The translations under genes were made by a program, and so were the position numbers. The notes below the pieces were generated by a model, which made no database searches, was not told the DNA's origin, and saw nothing but the letters and a program-made list of their open reading frames with translations. 21,127 bases of DNA from a virus. Of the stretch, positions 12,165 to 18,856 are shown one piece after another. The stretch spans positions 1 through 21,127 of IMG/VR virus record IMGVR_UViG_3300030616_000089; one strand, written 5' to 3'. Within the stretch, counting starts at the first letter, position 1. Each line of letters starts with the position of its first letter.

Positions 12165-12298
12165 TAGAACTATATTTGAATGAGATAAAATTAATAGGAG
12201 TTATTGTTATTAGTTTGTTGATCTCTAATTGTATTAGATACTATTGTAAGAAACTGTTAATTAAATATAGGAAGTTTAAAGAATGGATGCAGAAATAA
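12161..12298 (+). CDS. Small single-pass membrane protein (45 residues)
   Basis: A short frame, MIELYLNEI followed by a hydrophobic segment (LIGVIVISLLISNCI, about residues 11-25) and a basic tail (RYYCKKLLIKYRKFKEW). The positive tail suggests a cytoplasmic C-terminus. It starts by ATGA overlap with the previous gene and overlaps the next start by 16 nt. A role in lysis or the envelope is possible but unsupported. Confidence 0.6.
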   Translation: MIELYLNEIKLIGVIVISLLISNCIRYYCKKLLIKYRKFKEWMQK

Positions 12299-12618
12299 TA
12301 ATCCCTAACGCAATAAAGGATTTAGATAAAAAGTATCTTTATTTTATAGATTCTAATGGAAATGTTAATAGAACAAAAAAAGGAAGTTTGCCTAGAAAAA
12401 AAGGTAAAAAAAATAAAGTCTTCTCTGAACTGAATTTAACAATTCCAAGAGCTTTAGTTAAAGCATATATTTCAAATAAAGAAAAAAGAGTAATTGCTTA
12501 TGGAAATTCTGGTGCAATGATTAGTATGCCTAATTGGACCATTGGAATGAAAGGAAGAGTTATTATTTTACCTTCAGAAGCAATCAAAGACATAGAAGAA
12601 AATACAATAAACATATGA
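12283..12618 (+). CDS. Basic hypothetical protein
   Basis: A 111-residue protein. Residues 12-30 read IKDLDKKYLYFIDSNGNVNR, a pattern that I have seen at the start of small uncharacterised archaeal proteins. A Lys/Arg-rich segment (TKKGSLPRKKGKKNK) follows, and then a mostly beta region (LTIPRALVKAYI, RVIILPSEAIKDIEEN) that could be an AbrB-like or similar small fold. The basic linker suggests nucleic-acid binding. AGGAAG lies upstream of the ATG. The stop codon TGA directly abuts the tRNA gene. Confidence 0.65.
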   Translation: MDAEIIIPNAIKDLDKKYLYFIDSNGNVNRTKKGSLPRKKGKKNKVFSELNLTIPRALVKAYISNKEKRVIAYGNSGAMISMPNWTIGMKGRVIILPSEAIKDIEENTINI

Positions 12619-12761
12619 TGCTCTATCGTCTAATGGTTAGGATATCAGCCTCATGAACTTATAGGTTTTATTATCACCTCTTTCCTATGAGAAGAAGACA
12701 GGTCATCACTCATTACCTGTTGGGAAAGCTGGAGATCATGGTTCAAATCCGTGTGGAGCAA
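12619..12761 (+). tRNA. tRNA with anticodon CAT (Met or Ile2), intron-containing
   Basis: A complete cloverleaf. The acceptor stem TGCTCTA pairs over 7 bp with TGGAGCA (12754-12760), with A73 at 12761. The D arm is GTCTAATGGTTAGGAT, the anticodon stem is TCAGC (12645-12649) with GCTGG (12728-12732), and the T arm is CATGG-TTCAAAT-CCGTG. U8 and U33 are in place. The anticodon CAT is at 12652-12654. A 71-nt intron interrupts position 37/38. The first pair U1-A72 is unusual for either elongator or initiator Met. An Ile2 tRNA reading AUA after agmatidine modification would suit AT-rich viral genes, but identity cannot be settled from sequence alone. No CCA is encoded, as is common in archaea. Confidence 0.85.
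12656..12726 (+). other. Archaeal tRNA intron with bulge-helix-bulge
   Basis: The central 4-bp helix is CTCA (12650-12653) with TGGG (12721-12724). The 3-nt bulges are TGA (12654-12656) and AAA (12725-12727), and cutting after the second base of each bulge gives exactly this 37/38 intron. Inside are two hairpins: CTTATAGG (12658-12665) with CCTATGAG (12684-12691), and ACAGGT (12698-12703) with ACCTGT (12715-12720). Removal requires the archaeal splicing endonuclease. Confidence 0.8.
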
Positions 12762-12776
12762 TAAAGAAAATGAAAC

Positions 12777-12786
12777 ATTTAAAAAT
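12777..12786 (+). promoter_or_regulatory. TATA box for the 12933 leader
   Basis: ATTTAAAAAT preceded by GAAAC, a plausible BRE. A start about 26 nt downstream falls at 12807, which is where the foldable leader begins. Confidence 0.45.
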
Positions 12787-12806
12787 AACAAATCACTTAA
12801 TTAATT

Positions 12807-12927
12807 GTCAGACAAGCCAAAATATCAGTCATGAGATATTTCAAAAGATGTGTCTGATGGGATTGGCAATCTCGCTAAAACATCTTTTGGAAGCCAATTT
12901 AATAATTATAAAATCAAAAGGGAGGTG
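12807..12927 (+). promoter_or_regulatory. Structured leader with competing stems, possible riboswitch-like element or ncRNA
   Basis: Between the tRNA and the SSB-like gene there is no reading frame, but there is dense pairing: AATATC with GATATT (12821-12840), and a perfect 10-bp stem CAAAAGATGT (12842-12851) with ACATCTTTTG (12880-12889). Competing pairs are TCAGAC (12808-12813) with GTCTGA (12852-12857), and TTGGC (12863-12867) with either copy of GCCAA (12816-12820 or 12893-12897). It ends at the strong Shine-Dalgarno GGAGGTG (12921-12927), 5 nt before the ATG. Alternative folds could control that site, or the segment could be a separate RNA. No known riboswitch class is recognised. Confidence 0.45.
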
Positions 12928-12932
12928 GAAAA

Positions 12933-13256
12933 ATGAGTAATTGGAAAGAAGTAACTTCAGAGCTTTGGAAACCAGCTGCAGGAGAGGAAATATGTGGAAA
13001 GTTTATTGGAGTAGAACATAATGAAGGAAAAGAGATGAATAAGGTATATCATCTAAAAAAAGAAAAGAGTAGGAATGTTAAGTTTTTTGGAAGTGTTGTT
13101 TTAGATGGACTTATGAGGGGAATACCCCTAGGAACTAGTTTAAAGATTATCTACAATGGTTTAGAATCTAACCCAGACGGAAATGATTACAAGAAGTGGA
13201 AAGTATTTGTAGAAGAGATCCCAGAAGTTCCTATACAAAGTGAAAATTTAGAGTAA
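12933..13256 (+). CDS. Single-strand DNA-binding/OB-fold-like phage protein
   Basis: A 107-residue protein with the layout of small phage OB-fold proteins: WKPAAGEEICGKFIGVEHN at the start (strand with a Gly), a VKFFGSVVLDGLMRGIPLG stretch in the middle (about residues 49-67), LKIIYNGLESN, and a YKKWKVFVEE strand near the end. Proteins of this pattern are commonly annotated as SSB-like or of unknown function in phages. Such a protein would protect single-stranded DNA during replication or recombination. It opens the operon that contains a resolvase. The start is firm, with GGAGGTG 5 nt before the ATG. The fold is inferred from pattern only. Confidence 0.65.
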   Translation: MSNWKEVTSELWKPAAGEEICGKFIGVEHNEGKEMNKVYHLKKEKSRNVKFFGSVVLDGLMRGIPLGTSLKIIYNGLESNPDGNDYKKWKVFVEEIPEVPIQSENLE

Positions 13257-13257
13257 G

Positions 13258-13515
13258 ATGGAATTTGGAGAATCTGTATTTGAAAAATTTATTTTAGATT
13301 TAGATGAAGAAGATTATCTGTCAAAGATAAGTAAAAGGATTAATGTTACTATTAGCCATTTATCTAATGTATCTTCTTTACTTAAAAAGAAAGGGATAAT
13401 TGAAAATTCTCCTAATCAAAAAAGTAAAAGATATAATTTGATTAGATTAACTAAAAAAGGAGAAAAAATTAGGCTAAACCTTATTAAGATAAGAGATATT
13501 TTAGAAAATGATTAA
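13258..13515 (+). CDS. Winged helix-turn-helix protein
   Basis: An 85-residue protein with a winged-helix layout: ISKRINVTISHLSNVSSLLKKKGII is helix-turn-recognition helix (about residues 22-46), then the wing SPNQKSKRYNLIRLTKKGEKI, ending in a helix. This is the MarR/archaeal-regulator type of domain. It probably binds DNA as a dimer to control viral transcription. It starts 1 nt after the previous stop and overlaps the resolvase start. Confidence 0.75.
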   Translation: MEFGESVFEKFILDLDEEDYLSKISKRINVTISHLSNVSSLLKKKGIIENSPNQKSKRYNLIRLTKKGEKIRLNLIKIRDILEND

Positions 13516-13876
13516 TATAGTTATCCCTTTTAAAACACCCACCATAAATCATCTTTATGGGCATAGAGGTTTTAGGAAATACTTAAAACCAGAAGCTAAG
13601 AAACTAAGAGAGATGATAGAGAAAGAAAATAAATTATTAGTAAATGGTGGAGAGTTTAAAGACGCTTGTCTTAAAGTAAAAGTAGAGATACATGAAGATT
13701 GGTATACAAAAAAAGGAACAATAAAAAGAAAAGATATTTCAAACAGAGAAAAATTTTTAATAGATAGTGTCTTTACAAGTTTAGGTTTAGATGATAAACA
13801 AATCTTTAATCATACAATGATTAAAGTTCACGATAAAAAAGAATATACTGTTATTACAATCGAAAAATTAAAATGA
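13508..13876 (+). CDS. RusA-like Holliday junction resolvase
   Basis: A 122-residue endonuclease of the RusA type, which cuts four-way DNA junctions. N-terminal PFKTPTINHLYGHRG is the usual first strand and loop. The core KDISNREKFLIDSVFTSLGL ends with DDKQIF; the acidic residues are Asp76, Asp86 and Asp95-Asp96, with Asn79 and Lys82. In most RusA proteins the motif reads DxDN; here the second Asp is Ser78, so metal coordination may differ. The length matches the family (about 120 residues). Neighbouring SSB-like and terminase genes fit a role in resolving replication intermediates before packaging. The gene overlaps both neighbours. Confidence 0.8.
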   Translation: MINIVIPFKTPTINHLYGHRGFRKYLKPEAKKLREMIEKENKLLVNGGEFKDACLKVKVEIHEDWYTKKGTIKRKDISNREKFLIDSVFTSLGLDDKQIFNHTMIKVHDKKEYTVITIEKLK

Positions 13877-14073
13877 AAATATTAAACTTTGATGGTTATG
13901 GAAGAGAATATTTTAATGATATAAATCTTAAAATAATTCAAGAACTATTAAAGTTAAAAGAAGGTGAAGATGTAGAAGTTAAATTTGGGGATGGCAGCAT
14001 AATTCTTAAAAAATTAAATACAGATAAAAGTAAGATAAAATTAAAAAAATTAAAAGGAACTTATGATGTTTAG
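13873..14073 (+). CDS. Small AbrB-like protein
   Basis: A 66-residue protein whose middle reads LLKLKEGEDVEVKFGDGSIILKKL, the strand-turn-strand layout of SpoVT/AbrB-type DNA-binding domains. The remaining parts are short and basic. It overlaps the resolvase stop as ATGA and the next gene by 11 nt. A regulatory or antitoxin-like role is possible; the domain call is tentative. Confidence 0.6.
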   Translation: MKILNFDGYGREYFNDINLKIIQELLKLKEGEDVEVKFGDGSIILKKLNTDKSKIKLKKLKGTYDV

Positions 14074-14299
14074 AAGAATAAGAATAAAGTATGCTTTTAA
14101 ATTTGGCAAACTAGAACATTTTTTCGGAAGATTATTAGGTTTAACTCTTTTTCTTAATTGTGTTTATTTAGTTCTTTTTTTTGATAATAAATTTTTACAG
14201 ATTTTTTCTATCATAAATTTTTTAATTTGGTTAGGATATATACTCTCTCACACAACAGAAAAAAAACTTTTTGGAAAATATAGATGGAGTAAAAAATGA
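14063..14299 (+). CDS. Two-helix membrane protein, holin-like
   Basis: A 78-residue protein with a basic N-terminus (FRRIRIKYAFKFGK), two hydrophobic segments (LLGLTLFLNCVYLVLFF, about residues 23-39, and FLQIFSIINFLIWLGYIL, about 44-61) and a basic tail. Size and topology resemble holins, but similar small membrane proteins of other functions exist and no lysin gene is seen nearby. Start is ATG at 14063 with AAGGAA upstream; a second ATG follows directly. Its stop overlaps the terminase start. Confidence 0.6.
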   Translation: MMFRRIRIKYAFKFGKLEHFFGRLLGLTLFLNCVYLVLFFDNKFLQIFSIINFLIWLGYILSHTTEKKLFGKYRWSKK

Positions 14300-15720
14300 G
14301 AACAAAAGAAGAATGTTTACAAGGAATGAATCTAGTAGAATTTATAACAAGATGTAGAATAGATTTTAAATTTTTTTGTGAAAGATTACTTGGGCTTACA
14401 GAATATGGAGGAATTCATAGATTCCAATTAGAGTGGTTTTATCTTATACAAAATAATGATAGAGTTATAATTGAAGCTCCATCTGGTTTTAGTAAGACAA
14501 CAATCGTAGGAGTAGCTTATCCTCTTTGGTTAATCTTTAATTATGATAGAAGAAAAATTCTTTTAGTTTCAAAAACAATGCCTCAAGCAAAAGATAATAT
14601 GCTTGGGCAGATTAGAGAATATATTGAGGAGAATGAAATGTTAAGACATCTAATTCCAAAAGATGCAGATCGAACATGGAACCAGTCACAACTTAGAACT
14701 TCAAATTCTTGTTCTATAATCAATAGACCATACTCTGTAAATATTAAATCTTATAGGGCAGATTATATTCTTCTAGACGAACTTGATTCTTATGAAGATA
14801 CAAGCATTTATTTTGATTATGTTGTTTCAAGAGTTAATCCAGGAGGGAAAATTGTGGGAATTTCTACTCCAGAACATGAAGAGAGATTAATTGGATTAAT
14901 TAGAGCAAAGAAATTAAAAGAGTATGTTTTAAGAAAATATGTGGCTATTGTTAATTGCAAAGTTCCAGGAGATATATCTACAGGAGAATCAATTTGGAAA
15001 GAGAGGTTTTCATTAAAATATTTATTGAAATTAAAAAACGAACAAGGAGAACAATTTTTTCAAAAAAATTATATGTGCAATGTCAAATTAGGAGGAGAGG
15101 ATGCAATTTTCAGACTTCCTCACATCTTGGAATGTTTTGATGCAAAAAGAAAATTTACAAGTCTTAAAGAAAAAAATGATGGGTTCATAATTCTTGGAGC
15201 AGATTTTGCAATCTCTTCTGGACCAAAAGCAGATTATGATGCTTATTGTATTATAGAAAAAGTAGGAAATAATTATATTTTAAAACATTTAGAAAAATGG
15301 AAAGGAATTCCAGTTCCAGAAAAAATACAAAGAATATCAGAACTAATGCACGAGTATAATGTTGATGCTATTATAGCAGACGAATCAAATATTGGAAAAG
15401 AAGCTATTGATAGATTGCTAGCAAAAGGATATTATGTAGTTCCACAAAAATTTAGTTCAGAAGAAAGAAAAAAGATTTTAGTTACTTTAAAAAATATTCT
15501 TGAGTCTCATAAATTAATTATCCCAAGACATCCAGATGATGATTATGGATTAAGAATAGTAAATGAACTTGTTACTCAACTAACTGGATTTGAAGAAGAA
15601 GTGAGTGAAAAAACAAAACACAAACTTCTTGTATCAAAAGCAAGACATGATGATTTGGCTATTGCTACGGGGTTAGCAGTGAAATTAGGAACCGAACAGA
15701 TAACAGACTCTTTTTATTAG
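14296..15720 (+). CDS. terL: Terminase large subunit
   Basis: A 474-residue packaging motor and nuclease. The ATPase half has the P-loop APSGFSKTT (residues 61-69, Lys67), a Walker B YILLDE (157-162) and the coupling motif GKIVGISTP (184-192). The nuclease half has GADFA with Asp303, the ADES stretch with Asp362-Glu363, and ARHDDLA with Asp452-Asp453, as expected for the RNase H-like metal centre. The residue before the P-loop Lys is Ser where Gly is usual. The length is typical. It pumps genome DNA into the prohead through the portal encoded at 16277. No small terminase subunit is evident directly upstream; the winged-helix protein at 13258 could serve. The ATG overlaps the previous stop as ATGA. 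Confidence 0.95.
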   Translation: MRTKEECLQGMNLVEFITRCRIDFKFFCERLLGLTEYGGIHRFQLEWFYLIQNNDRVIIEAPSGFSKTTIVGVAYPLWLIFNYDRRKILLVSKTMPQAKDNMLGQIREYIEENEMLRHLIPKDADRTWNQSQLRTSNSCSIINRPYSVNIKSYRADYILLDELDSYEDTSIYFDYVVSRVNPGGKIVGISTPEHEERLIGLIRAKKLKEYVLRKYVAIVNCKVPGDISTGESIWKERFSLKYLLKLKNEQGEQFFQKNYMCNVKLGGEDAIFRLPHILECFDAKRKFTSLKEKNDGFIILGADFAISSGPKADYDAYCIIEKVGNNYILKHLEKWKGIPVPEKIQRISELMHEYNVDAIIADESNIGKEAIDRLLAKGYYVVPQKFSSEERKKILVTLKNILESHKLIIPRHPDDDYGLRIVNELVTQLTGFEEEVSEKTKHKLLVSKARHDDLAIATGLAVKLGTEQITDSFY

Positions 15721-15731
15721 ATTTCAAAACA

Positions 15732-15739
15732 TTTATATA
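15732..15739 (+). promoter_or_regulatory. TATA box for the 15762-portal operon
   Basis: TTTATATA preceded by CAAAACA (BRE-like), centred 26 nt before the ATG at 15762. It predicts a leaderless mRNA starting the virion-gene operon, separate from the terminase transcript. Confidence 0.65.
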
Positions 15740-15761
15740 GTTTAGGTATTTAGATATTTAT

Positions 15762-16277
15762 ATGGGTAACTATGGACAATCTCTAATTGATGAAATTTCT
15801 AAAAGCAAAATAAAAACAAAAAAAACCACAAAAAAGCTAGAAAAAACTAAAAAAAACTATGAAAAAGCATTAATTTTTCAAAAAAAACAAGAAAATCCTA
15901 AAATTTCTGTATATGAACTTTCAACTCAATTAGGAATATCTAAGGATGATGTAAATACTTATTTAGAAGATTGGGGGAAGTTTGTAGAGGAACAGGCTTT
16001 AGCCAAAAAACCAAAAGAAAAAAAAATAAACAAAGTAAAACAAAAAGTAAAAGAAATAAAAGAAAAATCAAAAAAATATAAACTAGACGAAGTAGATAAA
16101 GAACTAGTAAAAAATATTCTTTTAAAAATAGTACTATATGGTATTCCAATAAATTTCTCACTTTATTGTATATTTAGAATACCTTTCACATTTTATACTT
16201 GGATTGGTTGGGGTTATGCTTTTTGGTTTATTAAAAAGGAGGCAATAAGTTTTTTTAGATCTTTATGGTTTAGATAA
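15762..16277 (+). CDS. Coiled, possibly HTH-containing membrane-anchored protein
   Basis: A 171-residue protein between terminase and portal. Residues 12-55 are Lys-rich and helical. ISVYELSTQLGISKDDVNTY (about residues 49-68) reads like a helix-turn-helix. A second very basic helix follows (PKEKKINKVKQKVKEIKEK). The C-terminus has one or two hydrophobic segments (ILLKIVLYGIPINFSLYCIF, then FTFYTWIGWGYAFWFI) and a short basic end. The position suggests a virion, assembly or scaffold role, but membrane segments are unusual for that slot. Leaderless start from the 15732 promoter. Family not recognised. Confidence 0.7.
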   Translation: MGNYGQSLIDEISKSKIKTKKTTKKLEKTKKNYEKALIFQKKQENPKISVYELSTQLGISKDDVNTYLEDWGKFVEEQALAKKPKEKKINKVKQKVKEIKEKSKKYKLDEVDKELVKNILLKIVLYGIPINFSLYCIFRIPFTFYTWIGWGYAFWFIKKEAISFFRSLWFR

Positions 16278-18046
16278 TGGGATATATAAATAACATTTTG
16301 GGTGAAACACAAATAGAGAATATTAAATTAGCTAGTTCTGAAATTGGAGGAATGCAATATTCTTTAGCAGAAAAAGTTAAACCTCAAGAACCTTCTGTAT
16401 CTTTTATTGAATTAGAATATGCTTACAAAATGGATTCAATTAATTTTACTTCTATTAATAGGTCTGTTCAGATGATTATGGCTGGAGGATTTAAAAGATT
16501 TGTTTACGAAAAGAAAAAAAGTGTAGTTAAAAACTTTGATGAGTTCTTTGAGAATATTGGAGAGGTTGGAGGAGATTTAACTTTTGAAGAATTACTTGAA
16601 GGCATTTTTAGAGATGAGATGGTTTTTGGAAATTCTTATGTAGAAATTATTTTTAATGATACTGAAGATAAAATAGTTGATTTGGCTTTGGTTGATCCAA
16701 AAAAGATAGATTATGCAAAAACACATGATGGAAAAATTATTTTAGATAGTAGAGGAAATTCAATTGGATATATGATAAAATTAGGCTCAGAAATTTTTGC
16801 AGAGGGAGATCCTATGCCAGAGAAATATGAAAGACATATAAAAAGAGAAGGGGGGGCTATTTTTGTTCTTGCTAAAAGGATTTGTCAGTTTAAGCTTTAT
16901 ACTATAGGAGATAGATTTTATGGAGTAGGATTGCTTGAACCTTCTTATAAATCGGTTTTATACAAAAAGAATATTGAAAAAGGACAGGCAAATTCAATTT
17001 ATACTAAAGGTTTCAATCCAATAATTGGTTATGTTGGAAGCGATAGAAAGATGGCTACTCCTAAAGATATAGATTCTGTTAATAAAAAACTTCAAGAATT
17101 AGAATCTACAAAAATTGGAACTTTTCCAGAATGGGTAAAAGTGGATACACTAAAAATGGATTCTACAGACTTAGCAGAATCTGCATTAAAAGATATGAGA
17201 ATTGATCAATTTGCAAGTTTAGGAACACCAGAAGGTTTAGTTTCAAAGGGAGAAGGAGTTAATAAATCTACTTTGGGGGATCAAAGAGTTATTTGGGAAT
17301 TCACCCTTAAAGATATAATAAAACAAACAATGTCTTATTTTAAAAAGTATATTTTGAAACCAATTAATGAATATAATGGATATGGAGGAGTTCCAGAAAT
17401 AGAATGGGGAGAACTTAAAGCAGAAGATATTGATGTAACTGTTGGAAATATAATTAGAGTTTTAACTTCAAAAAGCAGCATGATTAGCCAAGATTTAAGA
17501 AATGATATGGAAGGGTATTTGAGAGAATTAATGGTTATTGGAAAATATAAGCCCCCAAGAAATCCTGCAGTTGATGTTGAAAAACAAAAAGTAGAATCTA
17601 AAGAAGAAAAGAAAGAATTAAAAAGAAAGCTTACTTTAATAAATAGTAAGCTAGTAGGAAATTTAGAAAAAATTAATGAACTTAAAAAAGAGAAAGAAAA
17701 TCTTAATCAGAGCATGTTAAAATTAAAAGAGGATAATGAGTTCGAAAAACAAAAATTAATGGCTAAAGATAAAAAAGAATTAGAAAAGCAGATAGGGAAA
17801 TTAGAGGAGAAAAATAAAAAGTTAGAAACAAAAGTTCAAAATCTAGTAGAGGGATCTAATTCTAAAATATCAGAAAGAGATACTACTATACAGTTTCTAC
17901 AAGATGAACTATCAAAAATAAAAAATGAATTAAACCAAAACAATCAAGAAGTAAAAACATTAGTAGAAGATAAAAAAATGAAACTACTAGAAAGAAAAGA
18001 AAAAATACTAAGAAAACTAGAGGAGGAAATGCAAGATGGAAAATGA
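16277..18046 (+). CDS. Portal protein
   Basis: A 589-residue portal protein, the dodecameric ring through which DNA enters and leaves the capsid. Landmarks are INFTSINRSVQMIMAGGF near residue 54, FEELLEGIFRDEMVFGNSYVEII (about 100-125), LALVDPKKI, FKLYTIGDRFYGVGLLEPSYKS (about 209-231) and LASLGTPEG-type text near 315. The last 155 residues (from about 432) are a Lys/Glu-rich coiled coil not found in compact portals; it could be a fused assembly or scaffold-like tail. The ATG shares one base with the previous stop. The gene follows TerL after one intervening gene. Confidence 0.9.
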   Translation: MGYINNILGETQIENIKLASSEIGGMQYSLAEKVKPQEPSVSFIELEYAYKMDSINFTSINRSVQMIMAGGFKRFVYEKKKSVVKNFDEFFENIGEVGGDLTFEELLEGIFRDEMVFGNSYVEIIFNDTEDKIVDLALVDPKKIDYAKTHDGKIILDSRGNSIGYMIKLGSEIFAEGDPMPEKYERHIKREGGAIFVLAKRICQFKLYTIGDRFYGVGLLEPSYKSVLYKKNIEKGQANSIYTKGFNPIIGYVGSDRKMATPKDIDSVNKKLQELESTKIGTFPEWVKVDTLKMDSTDLAESALKDMRIDQFASLGTPEGLVSKGEGVNKSTLGDQRVIWEFTLKDIIKQTMSYFKKYILKPINEYNGYGGVPEIEWGELKAEDIDVTVGNIIRVLTSKSSMISQDLRNDMEGYLRELMVIGKYKPPRNPAVDVEKQKVESKEEKKELKRKLTLINSKLVGNLEKINELKKEKENLNQSMLKLKEDNEFEKQKLMAKDKKELEKQIGKLEEKNKKLETKVQNLVEGSNSKISERDTTIQFLQDELSKIKNELNQNNQEVKTLVEDKKMKLLERKEKILRKLEEEMQDGK

Positions 18047-18341
18047 AATAAGTTTATATTATGATGTAGAATGTAATGATTTAGTAACCCAAGAAATAGT
18101 TTTTGATCCAATCCCTGCAGGAGAAGTTACTAGAAAATCCTTATATTTAAAAAATGAATTAAATTATGATATAAAATATGAGATAGAATTAGTAGGAAAT
18201 TCAGTAGAGATTAAAAATAACAAGGGACTCTTAGCATTAAAAGATACAACAGAGATAATATTAGTATTCTCCCCAGAAAAAGAGATACGAGCCCCATTAG
18301 ATGTTCAATTAAAAATTAAAGTAAGCTATTTAGTAATATGA
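18036..18341 (+). CDS. Ig-like small virion protein
   Basis: A 101-residue, mostly beta protein. The pattern DPIPAGEVTRKSLYLKNELN with alternating hydrophobic strands, followed by TEIILVFSPEKEI and a final LKIKVSYLVI, resembles Ig-like (ASH/beta-sandwich) domains. Such domains are common in virion proteins and in archaeal surface proteins. The start overlaps the portal stop by 11 nt and uses GAGGAGG upstream. The ATGA overlap with the next gene places it in the virion operon. The fold is inferred from pattern. Confidence 0.65.
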   Translation: MENEISLYYDVECNDLVTQEIVFDPIPAGEVTRKSLYLKNELNYDIKYEIELVGNSVEIKNNKGLLALKDTTEIILVFSPEKEIRAPLDVQLKIKVSYLVI

Positions 18342-18856
18342 GCAATAACCTTTTACTACAATCAGTTGGAACAGGAACTACTAGTGGGAGTTCTACTCAA
18401 ACACTAGAGCAATTTTCTGGAAGCGATTGTTCTGGAAGTGACGGAGATGCTAATAGAGTTTTGACTACTTCAGGAGTTTCAGGTGCTTCTGGAGAGGTTA
18501 TGGTTGTAATGGATGGACAACTTTTGAGAAAGACTGACAAATATACTGTTTCTGGAGATGATATAACTTTTTTAGTTAAAGTATTTGATTCAAGTGGAAT
18601 AGATATTTTTTATGTTACTGGTTCAATTACTCAAACACTAGAGCAATTTTCTGGAAGCGATTGTTCTGGAAGTGATGGAGATGCTAATAGAGTTCTGACT
18701 ACTTCAGGAGTTTCAGGAGCTTCAGGAGAAATAATTATTGGAGTAGATGGGCAGATAATTAGAAAGACAGATAAATTTACTGTCTCTGGAGACGATGTTA
18801 CTTTCTTAATAAAAATATTTGATTCAAGTAAAATAGATATCTTTTATATAACATGA
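18338..18856 (+). CDS. Duplicated fibre-domain virion protein
   Basis: A 172-residue protein made of a short Ser/Thr/Gly-rich start and two copies of a 78-residue module. Each module begins TQTLEQFSGSDCSGSDGDAN, continues through VLTTSGVSGASGE and a VDGQLLRKTDKYTVSGDDITF strand pair, and ends KVFDSSGIDIFYVT. The second half of the module has the layout of phage tail/fibre beta domains (xVxVDGxLxxxxxYTVSGxxITF). It probably decorates the virion. Each module has one Cys. The gene overlaps the next start (ATGA), so it is co-translated with the large surface protein. Confidence 0.75.
   Translation: MSNNLLLQSVGTGTTSGSSTQTLEQFSGSDCSGSDGDANRVLTTSGVSGASGEVMVVMDGQLLRKTDKYTVSGDDITFLVKVFDSSGIDIFYVTGSITQTLEQFSGSDCSGSDGDANRVLTTSGVSGASGEIIIGVDGQIIRKTDKFTVSGDDVTFLIKIFDSSKIDIFYIT
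18395..18856 (+). repeat. Two tandem copies of a 234-bp module
   Basis: Copy 1 begins at 18395 and copy 2 at 18629, exactly 234 nt (78 codons) apart. The first roughly 100 nt are almost identical, and later parts have diverged mainly by substitutions, so the duplication is older than those in the next gene. Confidence 0.8.

Noticed and set aside
12619-12761. tRNA as a prophage attachment site
   Set aside because: No integrase is present, no repeated tRNA 3' end was seen elsewhere in the window, and viral-type genes flank the tRNA on both sides in the same direction.
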